Below, one piece after another: positions 1 to 13,197 of a stretch of 53,553 nucleotides of DNA. The stretch comes from Lingula anatina (Eukaryota; Brachiopoda; Lingulata; Lingulida; Lingulidae), in the NCBI RefSeq assembly GCF_001039355.2, contig NW_019776124.1, forward strand, positions 436,001 to 489,553, written 5' to 3'. Each line of letters begins with the position of its first letter. Position 1 is the stretch's first letter. Both the position numbers and the translations under genes were made by a program. The notes below the pieces were generated by a model. It saw only the letters and a list, made by a program, of their open reading frames with translations, ran no database searches and was not told the DNA's origin.

Positions 1-129
1 GAAGTCACATATATGCTGATGGGAGTATTTTCTTCCACTCTTTTAGTAGCCTGATTTGCACGTTATCAGGCAAGCCGTAACTACATCCGTGATCTATAAC
101 GTGATAAGCTTCAGCTGAATGTGTCTTTA

Positions 130-3100
130 TCACTCGCTTTTAGCGGCAGCTTTGGCAAGTTTACCCAGGCCGCCTCCCTTCAGCTTATCTTTAAGATTAT
201 CCCATCTTTTCTTCCCCGTAATTAAGGTTATCTTTGGCAATTTGAAAAGACCCGGGCTTGGTGACTTGTCTTTTTCTATATTAACTTCAAGGTCGTCCGT
301 CTGGCTGGCGGCCTCAGCGGTCTCTTTGATGTCACCTTCCTCCATGAAGCGGACGATGTTTTTCATTGCTTCTTTTTGCTGACGCTTGCGTTTACGCTCG
401 TCGCGTTCTTTCGCGACTTTTTTCTTGGCTTTCATTTTCAAGTCTTTGTAGTCCTTGTTCACACTCAGTATTTCTCTGAAACATTGAAAAAAAAAAAAAA
501 ACAGATGAGAATTAAGTTCAGTATGTATGAGATAATGGTCAATTAATCCAGCTATACGCCATAACATAGTATTGATGTACAGCCCATTATTCAAGATTTC
601 GAAACTTTCACCCCTATATAAGGCAAATATCCACATTTACTATGTGAATTAAGTATCCTATAAAATGTCCATATACATGTATCCCACACACTTACACTAT
701 GTCCACCTCTCCGTCTCCATCTTTGTCCAGCATGTCGATGAGGGTGTCCATTTGGTCCACGCTGAGAGGGGTGTTCACAGACTGAAATAATACGGAAAGC
801 AGTCTTTGAATGTGAAAAAGTTATCTTATTTAATGAACTGAATCATAATGTGCAAAAATGTAAGTGAAAAATAAGTAAACAATCTATATGAGGGCTCTAT
901 TTACAAACAATAGCTTAAAACAATCCTTAAAGGTGATTCACAACACGTTTAGCAAAAGTGATTTAACTTTTCTTTCGCGTACTTTCCTTGAAACTCACAT
1001 ATACACATTTTCAGTAATTTCCTTTTATTGTATTCCATCTTCAATTTACATGAAATTTCATCCTTATACGTGTGAATGTAGGTTACATTTCATAGCTTTA
1101 AAATGCATCGTTTTGAAAAACAAATTTCGCAATAAATATTGAAGCTTAGTACTTCCAAAATTACTTCCCAAATATCTTTGCGTCTGAAACAAAGAAGTTA
1201 AAGGCAAAACTAAAATTGTTACAAAATCAGTGTCCAAATTGGACATTTCCTTATACAAAATGAACATAGTTGCATGAGTACTATAGGTAAATGTAATGAC
1301 ACTTACCGATAATCCCTGTATAAACTCATCACGCGTCAAACTCAGACTTTGGTCTTTGTCAAACGCTTTGAATAAGTCGACAAGACGGAGGTTCTTTTCT
1401 GTCATGAAGATAAGCAACACTTCTAAAGGGTTGTCGTCTGCTAACTGTTCCTCTCCCCCCTCTAAGAGTTTCCCCTGCGTCACGTGACCAACTCTCACCG
1501 TGAAGATGCGTCGTTCTTTTTTAATTTCATGTACAACGTCCATGAACTCTCTCTCAACTACAAGGTCCTAGAATGGAAAAAGAAAAGAAAAATCAGTTCA
1601 ATCTAAAGAGAAGTGGGCAAAAGTCTGACACAAGGACATCTTTGCAAAGAAGGAGAAATTCAAAACAAGTCTGTTTGCTATATGTATATTGTATATAGGC
1701 CTATTAGGTAGGGTTACTTTCACGGGTGTATGTCTCGCACATTTTTCATGAAAATATTACATCTTAACATTCCAAAATTATTAATTCCTATAAATCATTA
1801 AAATACACTATGTGTCTGTCTCTTATTTTGATTTTATTTTCAACACTGGGGAATACTACAGTTAAAAAAACAAGAGAAATCCTGAAACAGGGAATAAGAA
1901 AGGATGAGTTACCAGCAACTTTCTTATTATATTGGAACATGGACTGGATACAAAATTCTCTGCATAAAAAGATACTTGTGCATTACGGATACAGTACAAG
2001 TGGTTATTGCATAAACTCATTGGCAAACCACGCAAATATGCGATCAAAATTACCAATGTGTCCCTGAAGAAATCAAAGCAATTATTTGCGCCGTGGTTGC
2101 CAACAAATAGGGTCAAAATCGCTCTGAATGTTTCCGTGGCCAGTTGTTGTGCCTTTTTTTACAAGACTAAACCCATATCTCTGGAGATAAAGAATATCTG
2201 TAATGTATCGTGACATGAAAATGTGTCCGAAATTGGTTCTGTTAAAAGTGCAGCAACAAAGACCCCCCCCCCTCAAAAAAAAAAAAAAAAAACTATTAAT
2301 ATATTTATGATATTTCTATTGACTGGTACAATGCGGTTTCCGTGTGTACGGCGATTTCATGGCACGACACGCAATCAAGAAATTGCGTTCTCTTTGAACT
2401 TATTATCGAGTCAATATTTACAACATGAAGATAATCAATCCGTAAACGACAATAACATTTGATTCATCTGTCAGAAGATGTTACCAGCTTGAACAGTTTC
2501 AAACAGCCAAATGTGTATCAGATAAAAAGCGCACATGTGGCTATAGGCTTCTTCTAATAATAATAATATAAAGGAACACTTATCCCTAACCGGAAAATGT
2601 CAGCTCAGAATATAGGGCCTACAAGATGCTGTCAATGGAATGAGAATAAATGCGCGCTTATATAAATTTTGAAATTTTGATTAAGAAATCGGAATGCAGA
2701 CTGCTTGTTTTATTGATTGATCGTGACATGATTGAATGTATGTTATGTTATGTTGCAACACGTTATGTTGCAGTTGTAACTCCAAATACAGTTAAGGTCT
2801 TCCATCGCTCTACGCTACATACGTTTCGCTATTCGGTGATGCAATGCATTATATCATAATTATAGATTAATTTACCACGGGGCTTTAAAATGGCTTTCAA
2901 ACGATTATTAGAAACTTAAAGGCGTGTGGGTGCAGGCTAAATGCCCTTCATAAATAAATTGACAGTACATTTTCTCTCGTTAGCCATCTTCAGGGTGTTG
3001 AGCGATCATTATCATTATTATCCCAGACCCCATTTCGTGCCGCTCAAAACCAATAGCAACAGAACAGGGCATTTCCACTGACCTTCAGATCGAAACTTCT

Positions 3101-6100
3101 TAATGGGATTTCCTTGTTATCTAGGATGGCTTTCAGTAACCCTATAGCTCCTTGGTTCGTGATTGGGTTCTGGCCCATCTGGAAGGGAAAGCGAGTGATT
3201 ACAGTCACCGTTTCACTGGTGTTCAAAGTATTATATTTCATGATGCAAAAATTGATTTTGTATCCCCGAGAGCGCCGTGAAGAAAACTTTAAATGCGCAT
3301 CATTCGGCCTGTATGTATGCAAATTGTTTGAAATTGTTTCAAACACATCGGCTTCAGACCTCTTTATACAAATTACTCGTCTGTAATGTACATTATGCTC
3401 AATCACATTTCAACTGTCTGGGGAACGTAACTTAATAACGCTAACGAAATCAAGTTGCGATCACTTCTTTCTCTTGATAATTGCCCAACAATACAAATTT
3501 GCTTTAGTTCGTTTGAGCAAACAATGGGATTTATGCCATTGTGGGGCACTGGATTTTATAAGTTTTGTGCAGGACCGGCACATTTTATCTGAAACTTAAT
3601 AAAAATAAAAGTCTAAAAATATACTTAACTAAAATTTTTTCTGTCAAATATATTAACTTTCAGTCGGTCAGTAATCTCTATGTGTTAAAAGAATACATTT
3701 ACACCGGCGCCTAATTATTCAAGCGTCCATGTACACCAATGTTTATTTTGGGGAAGTCGAGTGAAGGCATGTTCTGATAATGGATTTGCAATATCATGAA
3801 ACTTAATAATATTAGTTCATTTTTTAATGAAAAAAAGGAAGACTGACCTCAAAACTGGAAAACCATTATTGCATATTTGAAATATGATATGATAATACAA
3901 AACTAACCTTCAAAACACAAAGTCCCTTATTTTTCTTGAGACCAAGTTTGGCGAACTCTAGTGCCCCGGGGGTGGTGATTCTATTACAACTGATGTCCAG
4001 CTCCTCGATGGTATCATTCTCGGTCAAGGCTTTGGCCAGGGCAATGGACCCGCTAGATGCCAAGCCATTCATCGCAAGGTTCAAGAACTGAATACTAATG
4101 TTATCCTGGAAATGATGTTAAACTGATTATTTGATTTTTGGTCATTTCTTTTTCTGTATCTAATTTGGCTTTGTTTTATTTGATTTCATTCAATATAATT
4201 CTTTTAACTAAGAGAGTTTGAAATAAATAAGTTAGGCATTAATTCATCCGTGCTTTAAACGTAAAGTGACAATATGCACTTATGTTTTTTTATTCTTAAC
4301 TACAATTTTTTTCGATAATTCCAGAGNCAAAATTCTTGGTTCTGATAAAAGAGCAGCAAGCCCCCCCCCCCCAAAAAAAAAAAAAAAAAAAAAAAACTAT
4401 TAATATATTTATGATATTTCTATTGACTGGTACAATGCGGTTTCCGTGTGTACGGCGATTTCATGGCACGACACGCAATCAAGAAATTGCGTTCTCTTTG
4501 AACTTATTATCGAGTCAATATTTACAACATGAAGATAATCAATCCGTAAACGACAATAACATTTGATTCATCTGTCAGAAGATGTTACCAGCTTGAACAG
4601 TTTCAAACAGCCAAATGTGTATCAGATAAAAAGCGCACATGTGGCTATAGGCTTCTTCTAATAATAATAATATAAAGGAACACTTATCCCTAACCGGAAA
4701 ATGTCAGCTCAGAATATAGGGCCTACAAGATGCTGTCAATGGAATGAGAATAAATGCGCGCTTATATAAATTTTGAAATTTTGATTAAGAAATCGGAATG
4801 CAGACTGCTTGTTTTAATGATTGATCGTGACATGATTGAATATATGCACACGTTATGTTGCAGTTGTAACTCCAAATACAGTTAAGGTCTTCCATCGCTC
4901 TACGCTACATACGTTTCGCTATTCGGTGATGCAATGCATTATATCATAATTATAGATTAATTTACCACGGGGCTTTAAAATGGCTTTCAAACGATTATTA
5001 GAAACTTAAAGGCGTGTGGGTGCAGGCTAAATGCCCTTCATAAATAAATTGACAGTACATTTTCTCTAGTTAGCCATCTTCAGGGTGTTGAGCGATCATT
5101 ATCATTATTATCCCAGACCCCATTTCGCGCCGCTCAAAACCAATAGCAACAGAACAGGGCATTTCCACTGACCTTCAGATCGAAACTTCTTAATGGGATT
5201 TCCTTGTTATCTAGGATGGCTTTCAGTAACCCTATAGCTCCTTGGTTCGTGATTGGGTTCTGGCCCATCTGGAAGGGAAAGCGAGTGATTACAGTCACCG
5301 TTTCACTGGTGTTCAAAGTATTATATTTCATGATGCAAAAATTGATTTTGTATCCCCGAGAGCGCCGTGAAGAAAACTTTAAATGCGCATCATTCGGCCT
5401 GTATGTATGCAAATTGTTTGAAATTGTTTCAAACACATCGGCTTCAGACCTCTTTATACAAATTACTCGTCTGTAATGTACATTATGCTCAATCACATTT
5501 CAACTGTCTGGGGAACGTAACTTAATAACGCTAACGAAATCAAGTTGCGATCACTTCTTTCTCTTGATAAATGCCCAACAATACAAATTTGCTTTAGTTC
5601 GTTTGAGCAAACAATGGGATTTATGCCATTGTGGGGCACTGGATTTTATAAGTTTTGTGCAGGACCGGCACATTTTATCTGAAACTTAATAAAAATAAAA
5701 ATCTAAAAATATACTTAACTAAAATTTTTTCTGTCAAATATATTAACTTTCAGTCGGTCAGTAATCTCTGTGTTAAAAGAATACATTTACACCGGCGCCT
5801 AATCATTCAAGCGTCCATGTACACCAATGTTTATTTTGGGGAAGTCGAGTGAAGGCGTGTTCTGATAATGGATTTGCAATATCATGAAACTTAATAATAT
5901 TAGTTCAATTTTTCATGAAAAAAAGGAAGACCGACATCAAAACTGGAAAAATCATTACTTCAAGTCCACATTTGAAATATGATATGATAATACACAACTA
6001 ACCTTCAAAACACAAAGTCCCTTATTTTTCTTGAGACCATGTTTGGCGAACTCTAGTGCCCCGGGGGTGGTGATTCTATTACAACTGATGTCCAGCTCCT

Positions 6101-7893
6101 CGATGGTATCATTCTCGGTCAAGGCTTTGGCCAGGGCAATGGACCCGCTAGATGCCAAGCCATTCATCGCAAGGTTCAAGAACTGAATACTAATGTTATC
6201 CTGGAAATGATGTTAAACTGATTATTTGATTTTTGGTCATTTCTTTTTCTGTATCTAATTTGGCTTTGTTTTATTTGATTTCATTCAATATAATTCTTTT
6301 AACTAAGAGAGTTTGAAATAAATAAGTTAGGCATTAATTCATCCGTGCTTTAAACGTAAAGTGACAATATGCACTTATGTTTTTTTATTCTTAACTACAA
6401 TTTTTTTCGATAATTCCAGCGAGGGAAACTGAGAGCCTCTTAACCTCTAATTGATAATATTTGAACAGTTGGGAATCAGCACATCCTAGGATGCCACAAT
6501 GGATCCATTTACAAAATACCTGAATGTTACAAGTGTGTGTGTGTGTGTTTGTACATGTGTGAGTGCGTGCGTATGTGTGTGTGTGTGTGTGTGTGAGTGC
6601 TAAAGACGCAAAATGGATGACGAATCACTCACGGTAATTGCACGAGATAACGCCACGCCTCCGTTCATTCTGATATGGTTCCAGCTCAGGTCCAAAGAAA
6701 CGAGGCTATCATTCATGGCTGAAAAGTAATTAATACTTCTTTATGTCGTTACAACAACGAGGCTTTCATTAATGGATGAAGAGAGATTTTGAACACTTTT
6801 TATGTCTTTACAGCAATAATTTAGAACAAACTTAAGTGTCGGGGATATATTTCCATTTTATAGAGTTGCATTAGGTTCCGGTATTCATTTTAACGCTTGT
6901 CGTTCATGCTCTGCAGTTACATTTTGATTATGTTTTCGATCCATGATATGAATGAAACAGTTTCTCTAATTTCACCAAATCAGTGGCCAACTTGAGGATG
7001 GCGCTGCAACCTGTGCAACCTGTTCTATTTTGACATATTTAATTGTTATACTGCCCTCCTCCCCCGACCCGATCAGATATACCCCCCTCGTCGTACAAGG
7101 AGAAAAAAATTACTCTGCTGTCCACGAAACATGGTTCTACATGTACATGCTGCACAATTACCACATTTTATATTTAGGTTGAAAAAAAATGAAATACATG
7201 TAGCAAGATAACTTATTTTGTCGTACCGAGAAAAGCGAGCATTTTTTTTTTGTAGAATTGGGGTCTAAAAAGGAGGTAAAAGGACCGACATCAAGGATAT
7301 AGAAACTGGTTCCAGTTTCCAAAGAAAGTGCCACCTTATTCAGTAGCCTATATTCCGTTTTACAGCTCAATAGGCCTTTATGCGCAGTGCAAGATAACTC
7401 TTTCTACGTTTCAAGCCCGTCGTTTTTCATTTCGCTGAGAAGTGTTACATCATGTTTCCAGAGCGTTTGCACTCCTAGGCCCTGACGCGGATAATTTGTC
7501 TGGAAGTTAAGAGATGCGTCTTTCACATCAGTGAACAAGGACAAATACCTATCTCCGTTCGTAAGCTAAAATCGATAGTCTGAAAGTCTGCGCCCTTTTT
7601 AAAACACACACAGGCCTACCTATTGCAGGGGCAAGTGTCAGACAACCTGCGTCATCTATTTGGTTATGGCTCAGATTCAAGTCCATCAGCACTGTGTTAG
7701 TCTGAAATGAAAATATGATTTTAGGGAAAAGATAACGTCTACCCCGAAGAAAATGCTTCAGAGGATTGTGTTCCACACAAACCGTCCCGCGTGCGGTGAC
7801 GTTTACATTTATGCTAAAGTTCATAAATACTAGTGCACAGAGAAAACCTCTGTTAATTTCATATGCAATTGAGTGCTAGTACATCTATTTGGT

Positions 7894-7931
<38 letters not shown>

Positions 7932-8498
7932 GGCGGATTAAGGGAGGGTGCCNTAGGCCTGATTTTACAGCTCAATAGGCCTTTATGCGCAGTGCAAGAT
8001 AACTCTTTCTACGTTTCAAGCCCGTCGTTTTTCATTTCGCTGAGAAGTGTTACATCATGTTTCCAGAGCGTTTGCACTCCTAGGCCCTGACGCGGATAAT
8101 TTGTCTGGAAGTTAAGAGATGCGTCTTTCACATCAGTGAACAAGGACAAATACCTATCTCCGTTCGTAAGCTAAAATCGATAGTCTGAAAGTCTGCGCCC
8201 TTTTTAAAACACACACAGGCCTACCTATTGCAGGGGCAAGTGTCAGACAACCTGCGTCATCTATTTGGTTATGGCTCAGATTCAAGTCCATCAGTACTGT
8301 GTTAGTCTGAAATGAAAATATGATTTTAGGGAAAAGATAACGTCTACCCCGAAGAAAATGCTTCAGAGGATTGTGTTCCACACAAACCGTCCCGCGTGCG
8401 GTGACGTTTACATTTATGCTAAAGTTCATTAATACTAGTGCACAGAGAAAACCTCTGTTAATTTCATATGCAATTGAGTGCTAGTACATCTATTTGGT

Positions 8499-8540
<42 letters not shown>

Positions 8541-8789
8541 GGCGGATTAAGGGAGGGTGCCAAGGGGATCCTGACCACCCCCCCACCCTCAATTTATGTA
8601 AAAATCACACCAATGGTCTCCTGTTGAAATAAGAATTTTGACTAGCTGAATCATAGTTCTAAACCGTACCAAATGGCACCGTTCGCCCTCTAAAATACCA
8701 AAAATTTTCGGGACCCGGTGAACACCACGCCACCCCCTTCAAATAATCCTGGATCCGCCACTGGTGTAGGTGTGTGTGTGTGTGTGTGT

Positions 8790-8884
<95 letters not shown>

Positions 8885-9482
8885 ATAGGGGTTCTAGCTT
8901 AGAGTTTTCTTACTAAAAGGATATCAGCCAAGTATTTCGTATCCTTGCTGCAAATCTCATTCCCAGACAGATTAACGCTTCGTAGAAAGATGCTGTCTCT
9001 GACGGCTTCGTAAAGAAGCCTCACACCAGCGCTTCCTAGTTTATTATTGGAGAGGTTCTGAATTAAAAGAATAAAAAAGGAAAATTATATTATTATTATT
9101 GTAAACTGGGATGTTACAGTAGAAGATATGAGATACTGAACAAATGATATCTTCACCTTTATACATTTGATATTGCTCAAAATCATTGAATTTTTCTTGG
9201 GTTTGGTGTCACCCTACATGTATCTCTTTTTAAGTCTACAACGTATAGCATCAATTATTAAATGATTTGTCATATAACTAGGTAACGTAGCCTCAAGCTT
9301 TTTTTGCAATTCAAACTACAGTTATGGCTTACCATATCAGTGATGAAATAATTTTCTTGCAGTGTTTTGGCAAAGGCTTTAGCTCCTGTTGATTCAATCC
9401 AGTTCCAACTGAGGTCTATGTTTGTCATTTTAAGATTTTTCTTTAAAAGAAGACAAAAAAATGTAAAGTTATTGAGACACTA

Positions 9483-9527
<45 letters not shown>

Positions 9528-11298
9528 TTTCAGTTTACACTTTCAACAAAGCAAACACATGATAATATTTAAATTTCTCAAGAAACGTGGCGAAATTTGA
9601 TAAGGTATCAGAACAATCCCCTCCAAAAACCCCCTTACGTAATGAATATACGGAAATGACTCGATCTTTTCAAGGAGGTAAGTTATGAATTTTTCAGATA
9701 CTGTATTTTTTGGAAAACCAGCTATCCTATGTAAAGCACTATTCTATACAGTCAAATCTCCACAAACGCTGCATAGAAATATGATTTTTAATAATAAGAT
9801 AATAAGACAGGCAATTTTCTCTATTGAAAGGATCGAGCTATTACCGTAAACTGAAATTGAACAATCATAATTGAGAAAAATGACGATCCCTTTAGTCATA
9901 TACAAACTATGAATAATTTGTCCATGCTTAAATCAAAATCAATCTCGAGGGAGAGATGGGGTGAACAGATTATCAAATTCTTCCAGAATATCTTAAATAA
10001 ACAAACTTTTCTTTTTAATTGTTACCCCCTGACAAAGTTGAATAATGGCTTTCGAAACTTACTTTCTTTTCGGTTGTCTTTTCTAATTTTATTAACAATA
10101 CAACTGCTCACTTTCTTGACGTTTGCACTCACCTGCATGGGAATAGAGAGTGCTCGAGCGCTTTCGGGTCCCATACTGCGGTACAGCATTTTAAATTCTG
10201 GCTCGTCCATATGACGGACGTAGTAAGAGATAGGGGGCACACCAAGCTGTTCGCATACTCTTATGTACAAGCTTTCTCCGCTAGTATCGTGCTGCTCTTC
10301 TTTGGAATTGTCTGGAAAAAATCAAGAAAATTAAACGTGTACGAAAACTGGCAATCCTGATGCCAGTAATTTCTATGATGGGCAAATGGAAAAATTTGAA
10401 TAAAAATGAATTAAAACCTAGGGATTCAAAATGTTAACATATAAATGAGAGAAAAGATTAGGGCGAGAAAAATGTGCACTAAGACAACGATTATGGACAT
10501 TGAGTAGTAGACAAACCAGATACTTTTAAAACTCAACAAAACAATTATGGATAAAACGAAATGAAATGTGATCGAAAAACAAGAGAAGAGATTATCAGAA
10601 ATTAATTTGTCTGATATATTGTAGTATATAGTAATTTAGAGGAGATGTACAGTATATTGAAAATTCTAAAAACAGTTCGGTAACTATTGAAATAGAATAA
10701 ACACAAACAAAGTTTCTTAACACCAACCTTCTTCTTCTAGATCTGTATCATATTCTTCATCATTATCGAGGTCGATGTCGTAGTTGGTTTCTTTAATTTC
10801 CGAAGGAATACAGTCGAAAGCAGCAAACCTTGGCGGCAGTCTTCTTTTCCCCCCGGGAGGCTTATAAAGTTCTATAGGTCTGAGAAATTTGTTAGCCACT
10901 GGTTGCCTTGGCCCCGAGCTGCTAGTGGCTCGGCTGGGCAAAGAGCTGACGGGTGTACGGACGAACCGAGAGCGTGCAGATTGCCGAGGAACTGGGGTCT
11001 TCCTCGGCGAGCCCGCCCGCTCGGGGTAGGTAAAGGTGTGGGCCTGGAATAAAATTGGAATAAGTTTTGCTGTGTACCAAATTTACACATCGAAATTGCG
11101 GGTGTATACTTATACTACCGGTACATTGAGCGACAGAAGGAGCTTATTCGAACACCCAAGATAAAAAAGAGTAGCGTTATTGTATGTTAATAAATAAACA
11201 CGACTGTTTTTCTGCCATATAGATAACAAATTTGTTCAAGTTCCACTGTTACTAATACTTACCCTTGTAACATTCGGAATATGTGGTAGGACCGACAT
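130..11298 (-). CDS. LRRC74A: LRRC74-like leucine-rich-repeat protein with C-terminal EF-hands (12 exons, 645 aa)
   Basis: Spliced model (minus strand, descending): 11298-11263, 11043-10728, 10311-10133, 9440-9333, 9057-8914, 7701-7620 (or copy 8306-8225), 6718-6633, 6200-6003 (or 4105-3908), 5268-5173 (or 3178-3083), 1567-1307, 781-696, 475-130. All junctions are GT/AG and phases match; using one copy of each duplicated exon gives 645 codons plus stop. Residues 1-117 are a basic then acidic disordered tail. From about 125 comes the LRRC74 signature (ESLYIRVCEQLGVPPISYYV), followed at about 160-415 by RI-type LRRs (LDLSWNHI, LNLSHNQI, LDISCNRI). EF-hand loops lie at 485-496 (DKDQSLSLTRDE) and 521-532 (DKDGDGEVDIVE), both with Asp at position 1 and Glu at 12. 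The tail is Lys/Arg-rich. LRRC74A versus LRRC74B cannot be settled. The cellular role is not known from the sequence; calcium binding is inferred from the loops. The start chosen is the ATG at 11298; an in-frame stop lies upstream. Confidence 0.85.
2233..4324. repeat. Tandem duplication copy A (2.1 kb) inside the LRRC74-like gene
   Basis: Nearly base-for-base identical to 4336-6419, with scattered substitutions and one indel of about 14 bp (near 2745 versus 4845). It contains copies of two LRR-encoding exons (4105-3908 and 3178-3083, minus strand). Exon 8 of this copy encodes KLGLKKNKG where copy B has KHGLKKNKG. The two exons are phase 0-0, so keeping both copies would add 98 residues in frame. 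The junction with copy B holds a single N at 4327, which makes an assembly artefact (two alleles laid end to end) a strong possibility. Confidence 0.9.
4336..6419. repeat. Tandem duplication copy B (2.1 kb) inside the LRRC74-like gene
   Basis: Second copy of 2233-4324. It carries LRR exons at 6200-6003 and 5268-5173 (minus). It starts directly after the N at 4327 and a few bases of unrelated sequence. The poly-C/poly-A run at its left end (4361-4397) is longer than in copy A (2262-2291), and such runs are typical places for assemblies to break. Confidence 0.9.
6533..6600. repeat. (GT)n microsatellite, interrupted
   Basis: GT-rich run with interruptions (tttgtacatgtgtgagtgcgtgcg), in an intron of the LRRC74-like gene. 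Confidence 0.9.
7358..7952. repeat. Tandem duplication copy A (0.6 kb) carrying an LRR exon
   Basis: Matches 7963-8561 at a constant offset of 605 over the exon, with very few differences. It contains the 82-nt LRR exon 7701-7620 (minus). Because 82 is not a multiple of three, splicing both copies would break the frame, so only one can be used in a functional message. The copy ends at the first 25 or so bases of the transposon that is complete at 8537-8763, then a single N (7953). Confidence 0.9.
7963..8561. repeat. Tandem duplication copy B (0.6 kb) carrying an LRR exon
   Basis: Second copy of 7358-7952. The LRR exon is 8306-8225 (minus), with one synonymous difference visible (agcactgtg versus agtactgtg). 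It includes a longer (GT)n run (8502-8536) than copy A (7897-7927). Confidence 0.9.
8537..8763. mobile_element. Short inverted-repeat DNA transposon (MITE), 227 bp
   Basis: Ends are CAGTGGCGGAT and its reverse complement ATCCGCCACTG, a typical terminal inverted repeat of small non-autonomous DNA elements. No coding capacity. The target duplication cannot be read because the element sits inside a (GT)n tract. A truncated left end recurs at 7928-7952, where the upstream duplication copy stops. Confidence 0.75.
8766..8884. repeat. Compound microsatellite (GT)n(AT)n(GA)n(G)n
   Basis: Consecutive GT, AT (about 8792-8836), GA (about 8843-8875) and G runs in an intron of the LRRC74-like gene, directly beside the MITE at 8537-8763. 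Confidence 0.95.
9486..9521. repeat. (GA)n microsatellite
   Basis: Pure GA run in the intron upstream of exon 4 of the LRRC74-like gene. Confidence 0.95.
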
Positions 11299-13028
11299 CC
11301 CGCTTGCTCCAATGCGGACCTGTTCTTCCAAACTTTCCTGTAATTACTACATTCTAAGTGTAGTTTTTAAAGATGAAAAAACATTGATTACTATCCAATT
11401 TAGGGTCCTTTTCCTCCCTCTCCCGTCTAATTTCCTGTATGAACTACTCACAGAATATGTTACATCTCAGCCAGTGCGTAAACAATTCTCCGCTAGTAAC
11501 TATTATATCCTTATCGTCAAATCCATAATATTGTTCCGTCGGATTTTGTTATTCTTTCTTTGTTGGAATATTTACAAATGGCCGGTACGCAACACAATCT
11601 ACTGTGCGACCGATCAGGCGAATGAATCTCGTGTGAGACGACTTTACCATACAAAAGAGTGAAAATAATGGACGAAACAGACAAATTTTATACTTAGACT
11701 CTGTAAATAAAGAGGTTACAGTAGTTGACTGTAAACACAAGCTTTGAATCTGGTTGAATAATAGCCACTTTGCGTGGCCGGCAGTCTAATATGGCAATAA
11801 TCCCTGCCCGAAAATGTAGAAAAGAAAACCCAAATAACAACAAGCTCCTCTCACATCACTCTATAAAATCATGAACAATGTATCAGATTTGGGTGGAATG
11901 TTTTCTAGGTTATTAGGGGTCTAAATCACACATTATATTTCAACACCATACCTGGAGGTAAAATCAATATTTTTAATTTCAACTTATTACGTAGATTCAA
12001 ACCCAAACGAACCCTAGATATGGCAATAAAATAATGAAGGGAGCAGTGTAAATCATGAAAGTTCGATAATATGATTCACTCGGCAATAATGTGCAATATT
12101 TTGTACTTGATAACGAAGCTGTCGAATCACTTCAAAGGTGTTTATCGCAAAAATGTTTACTTGTTCGGATCACTTATAGCCAAAATTTCTTTTTGATATG
12201 GTAACACCCCTTGTAGTGATGGTCGATAGCCTATCTACTGTGGGCAGCTACTGGGAATGGAATTCTATATAAAATAAAATTGAAATATCTTGTGGTTAAA
12301 GATTACCAAAAATGTTTTTTAGATGGACCAATATTCTGTTATATGAAGTACTAGTAGATCCGCTTTACTGATATAAATAAACTGAACATATTTTGTGTAA
12401 TGTAATACTATAGTATGGCAGTCAATTGTTATTTTTTCTTTAACAAGAAACAATGCGTACATAGAACATCATGAAAAACGACACAAAAGTAACACACATA
12501 AAAAACTGTGTGCTTGCGAGAGCATTAATGTGCTAGTGAAACTTTTGCCCAGAGGTCCGTCGTTAGGGGAGGAAACGCCGCATTGCGTTAGTAAAACTGG
12601 TACACCAAAAACAATGAAACCCGTGCAATCAACACTCGTTACATGCATTATACAAAGATTGTATATAACAGCATCACTTACTGTAATTTAGTTGTTGGAA
12701 TTGCCCCACATGGATTACGCCCAAACTCATATTGGTGTTTAAAAATATAACAAGACGGAAGCATTGCAGCAGGTCGTTCCTTTGGGATCTTTTTTTCCTA
12801 GCAAACATAGGAGAAGATCGATTGTACGTCTTTATTTGTAAACTCCTACCCACTACCGCGTATGTTAACATACCTCATAGTATATAACCACTTCATAGGA
12901 CAAGCATTACTACTTCATGCATGATAGAAGGCGACTTCATTGGTTAAAAATATGCTTAACACACGTATGTATGTACATTTGCACTTGGATCAGTCTTGTA
13001 GAGGATATCCGAGATGCATATAGGACAT

Positions 13029-13197
13029 CAGGCCCGTAGCCAGCAAATTCAAAAGGGGGGTTCTTTTTCTGAAAAAGTGGACCTTTTACAATGAAACTTA
13101 TGTGTACTTGGATCAAATTTTACCCAAAATGGACCTTTTCCTGACAAAAGGGGCGGTTCTTTCGAACCCCCCCGAACCCCCCCTGACTACGGGCCTG
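13029..13197. mobile_element. Small inverted-repeat transposon (169 bp) with apparent 5-bp target duplication
   Basis: Termini CAGGCCCGTAG and CTACGGGCCTG are perfect 11-bp inverted repeats. Both flanks read GACAT (13024-13028 and 13198-13202), consistent with a target-site duplication. The interior has poly-G/poly-C runs near both ends and no ORF. The superfamily is not assigned. Confidence 0.75.

Noticed and set aside
3044-5496. Two identical 120-aa ORFs (minus)
   Set aside because: Only the 32 residues in each that lie in the LRR exon are coding; the rest is intron read-through.
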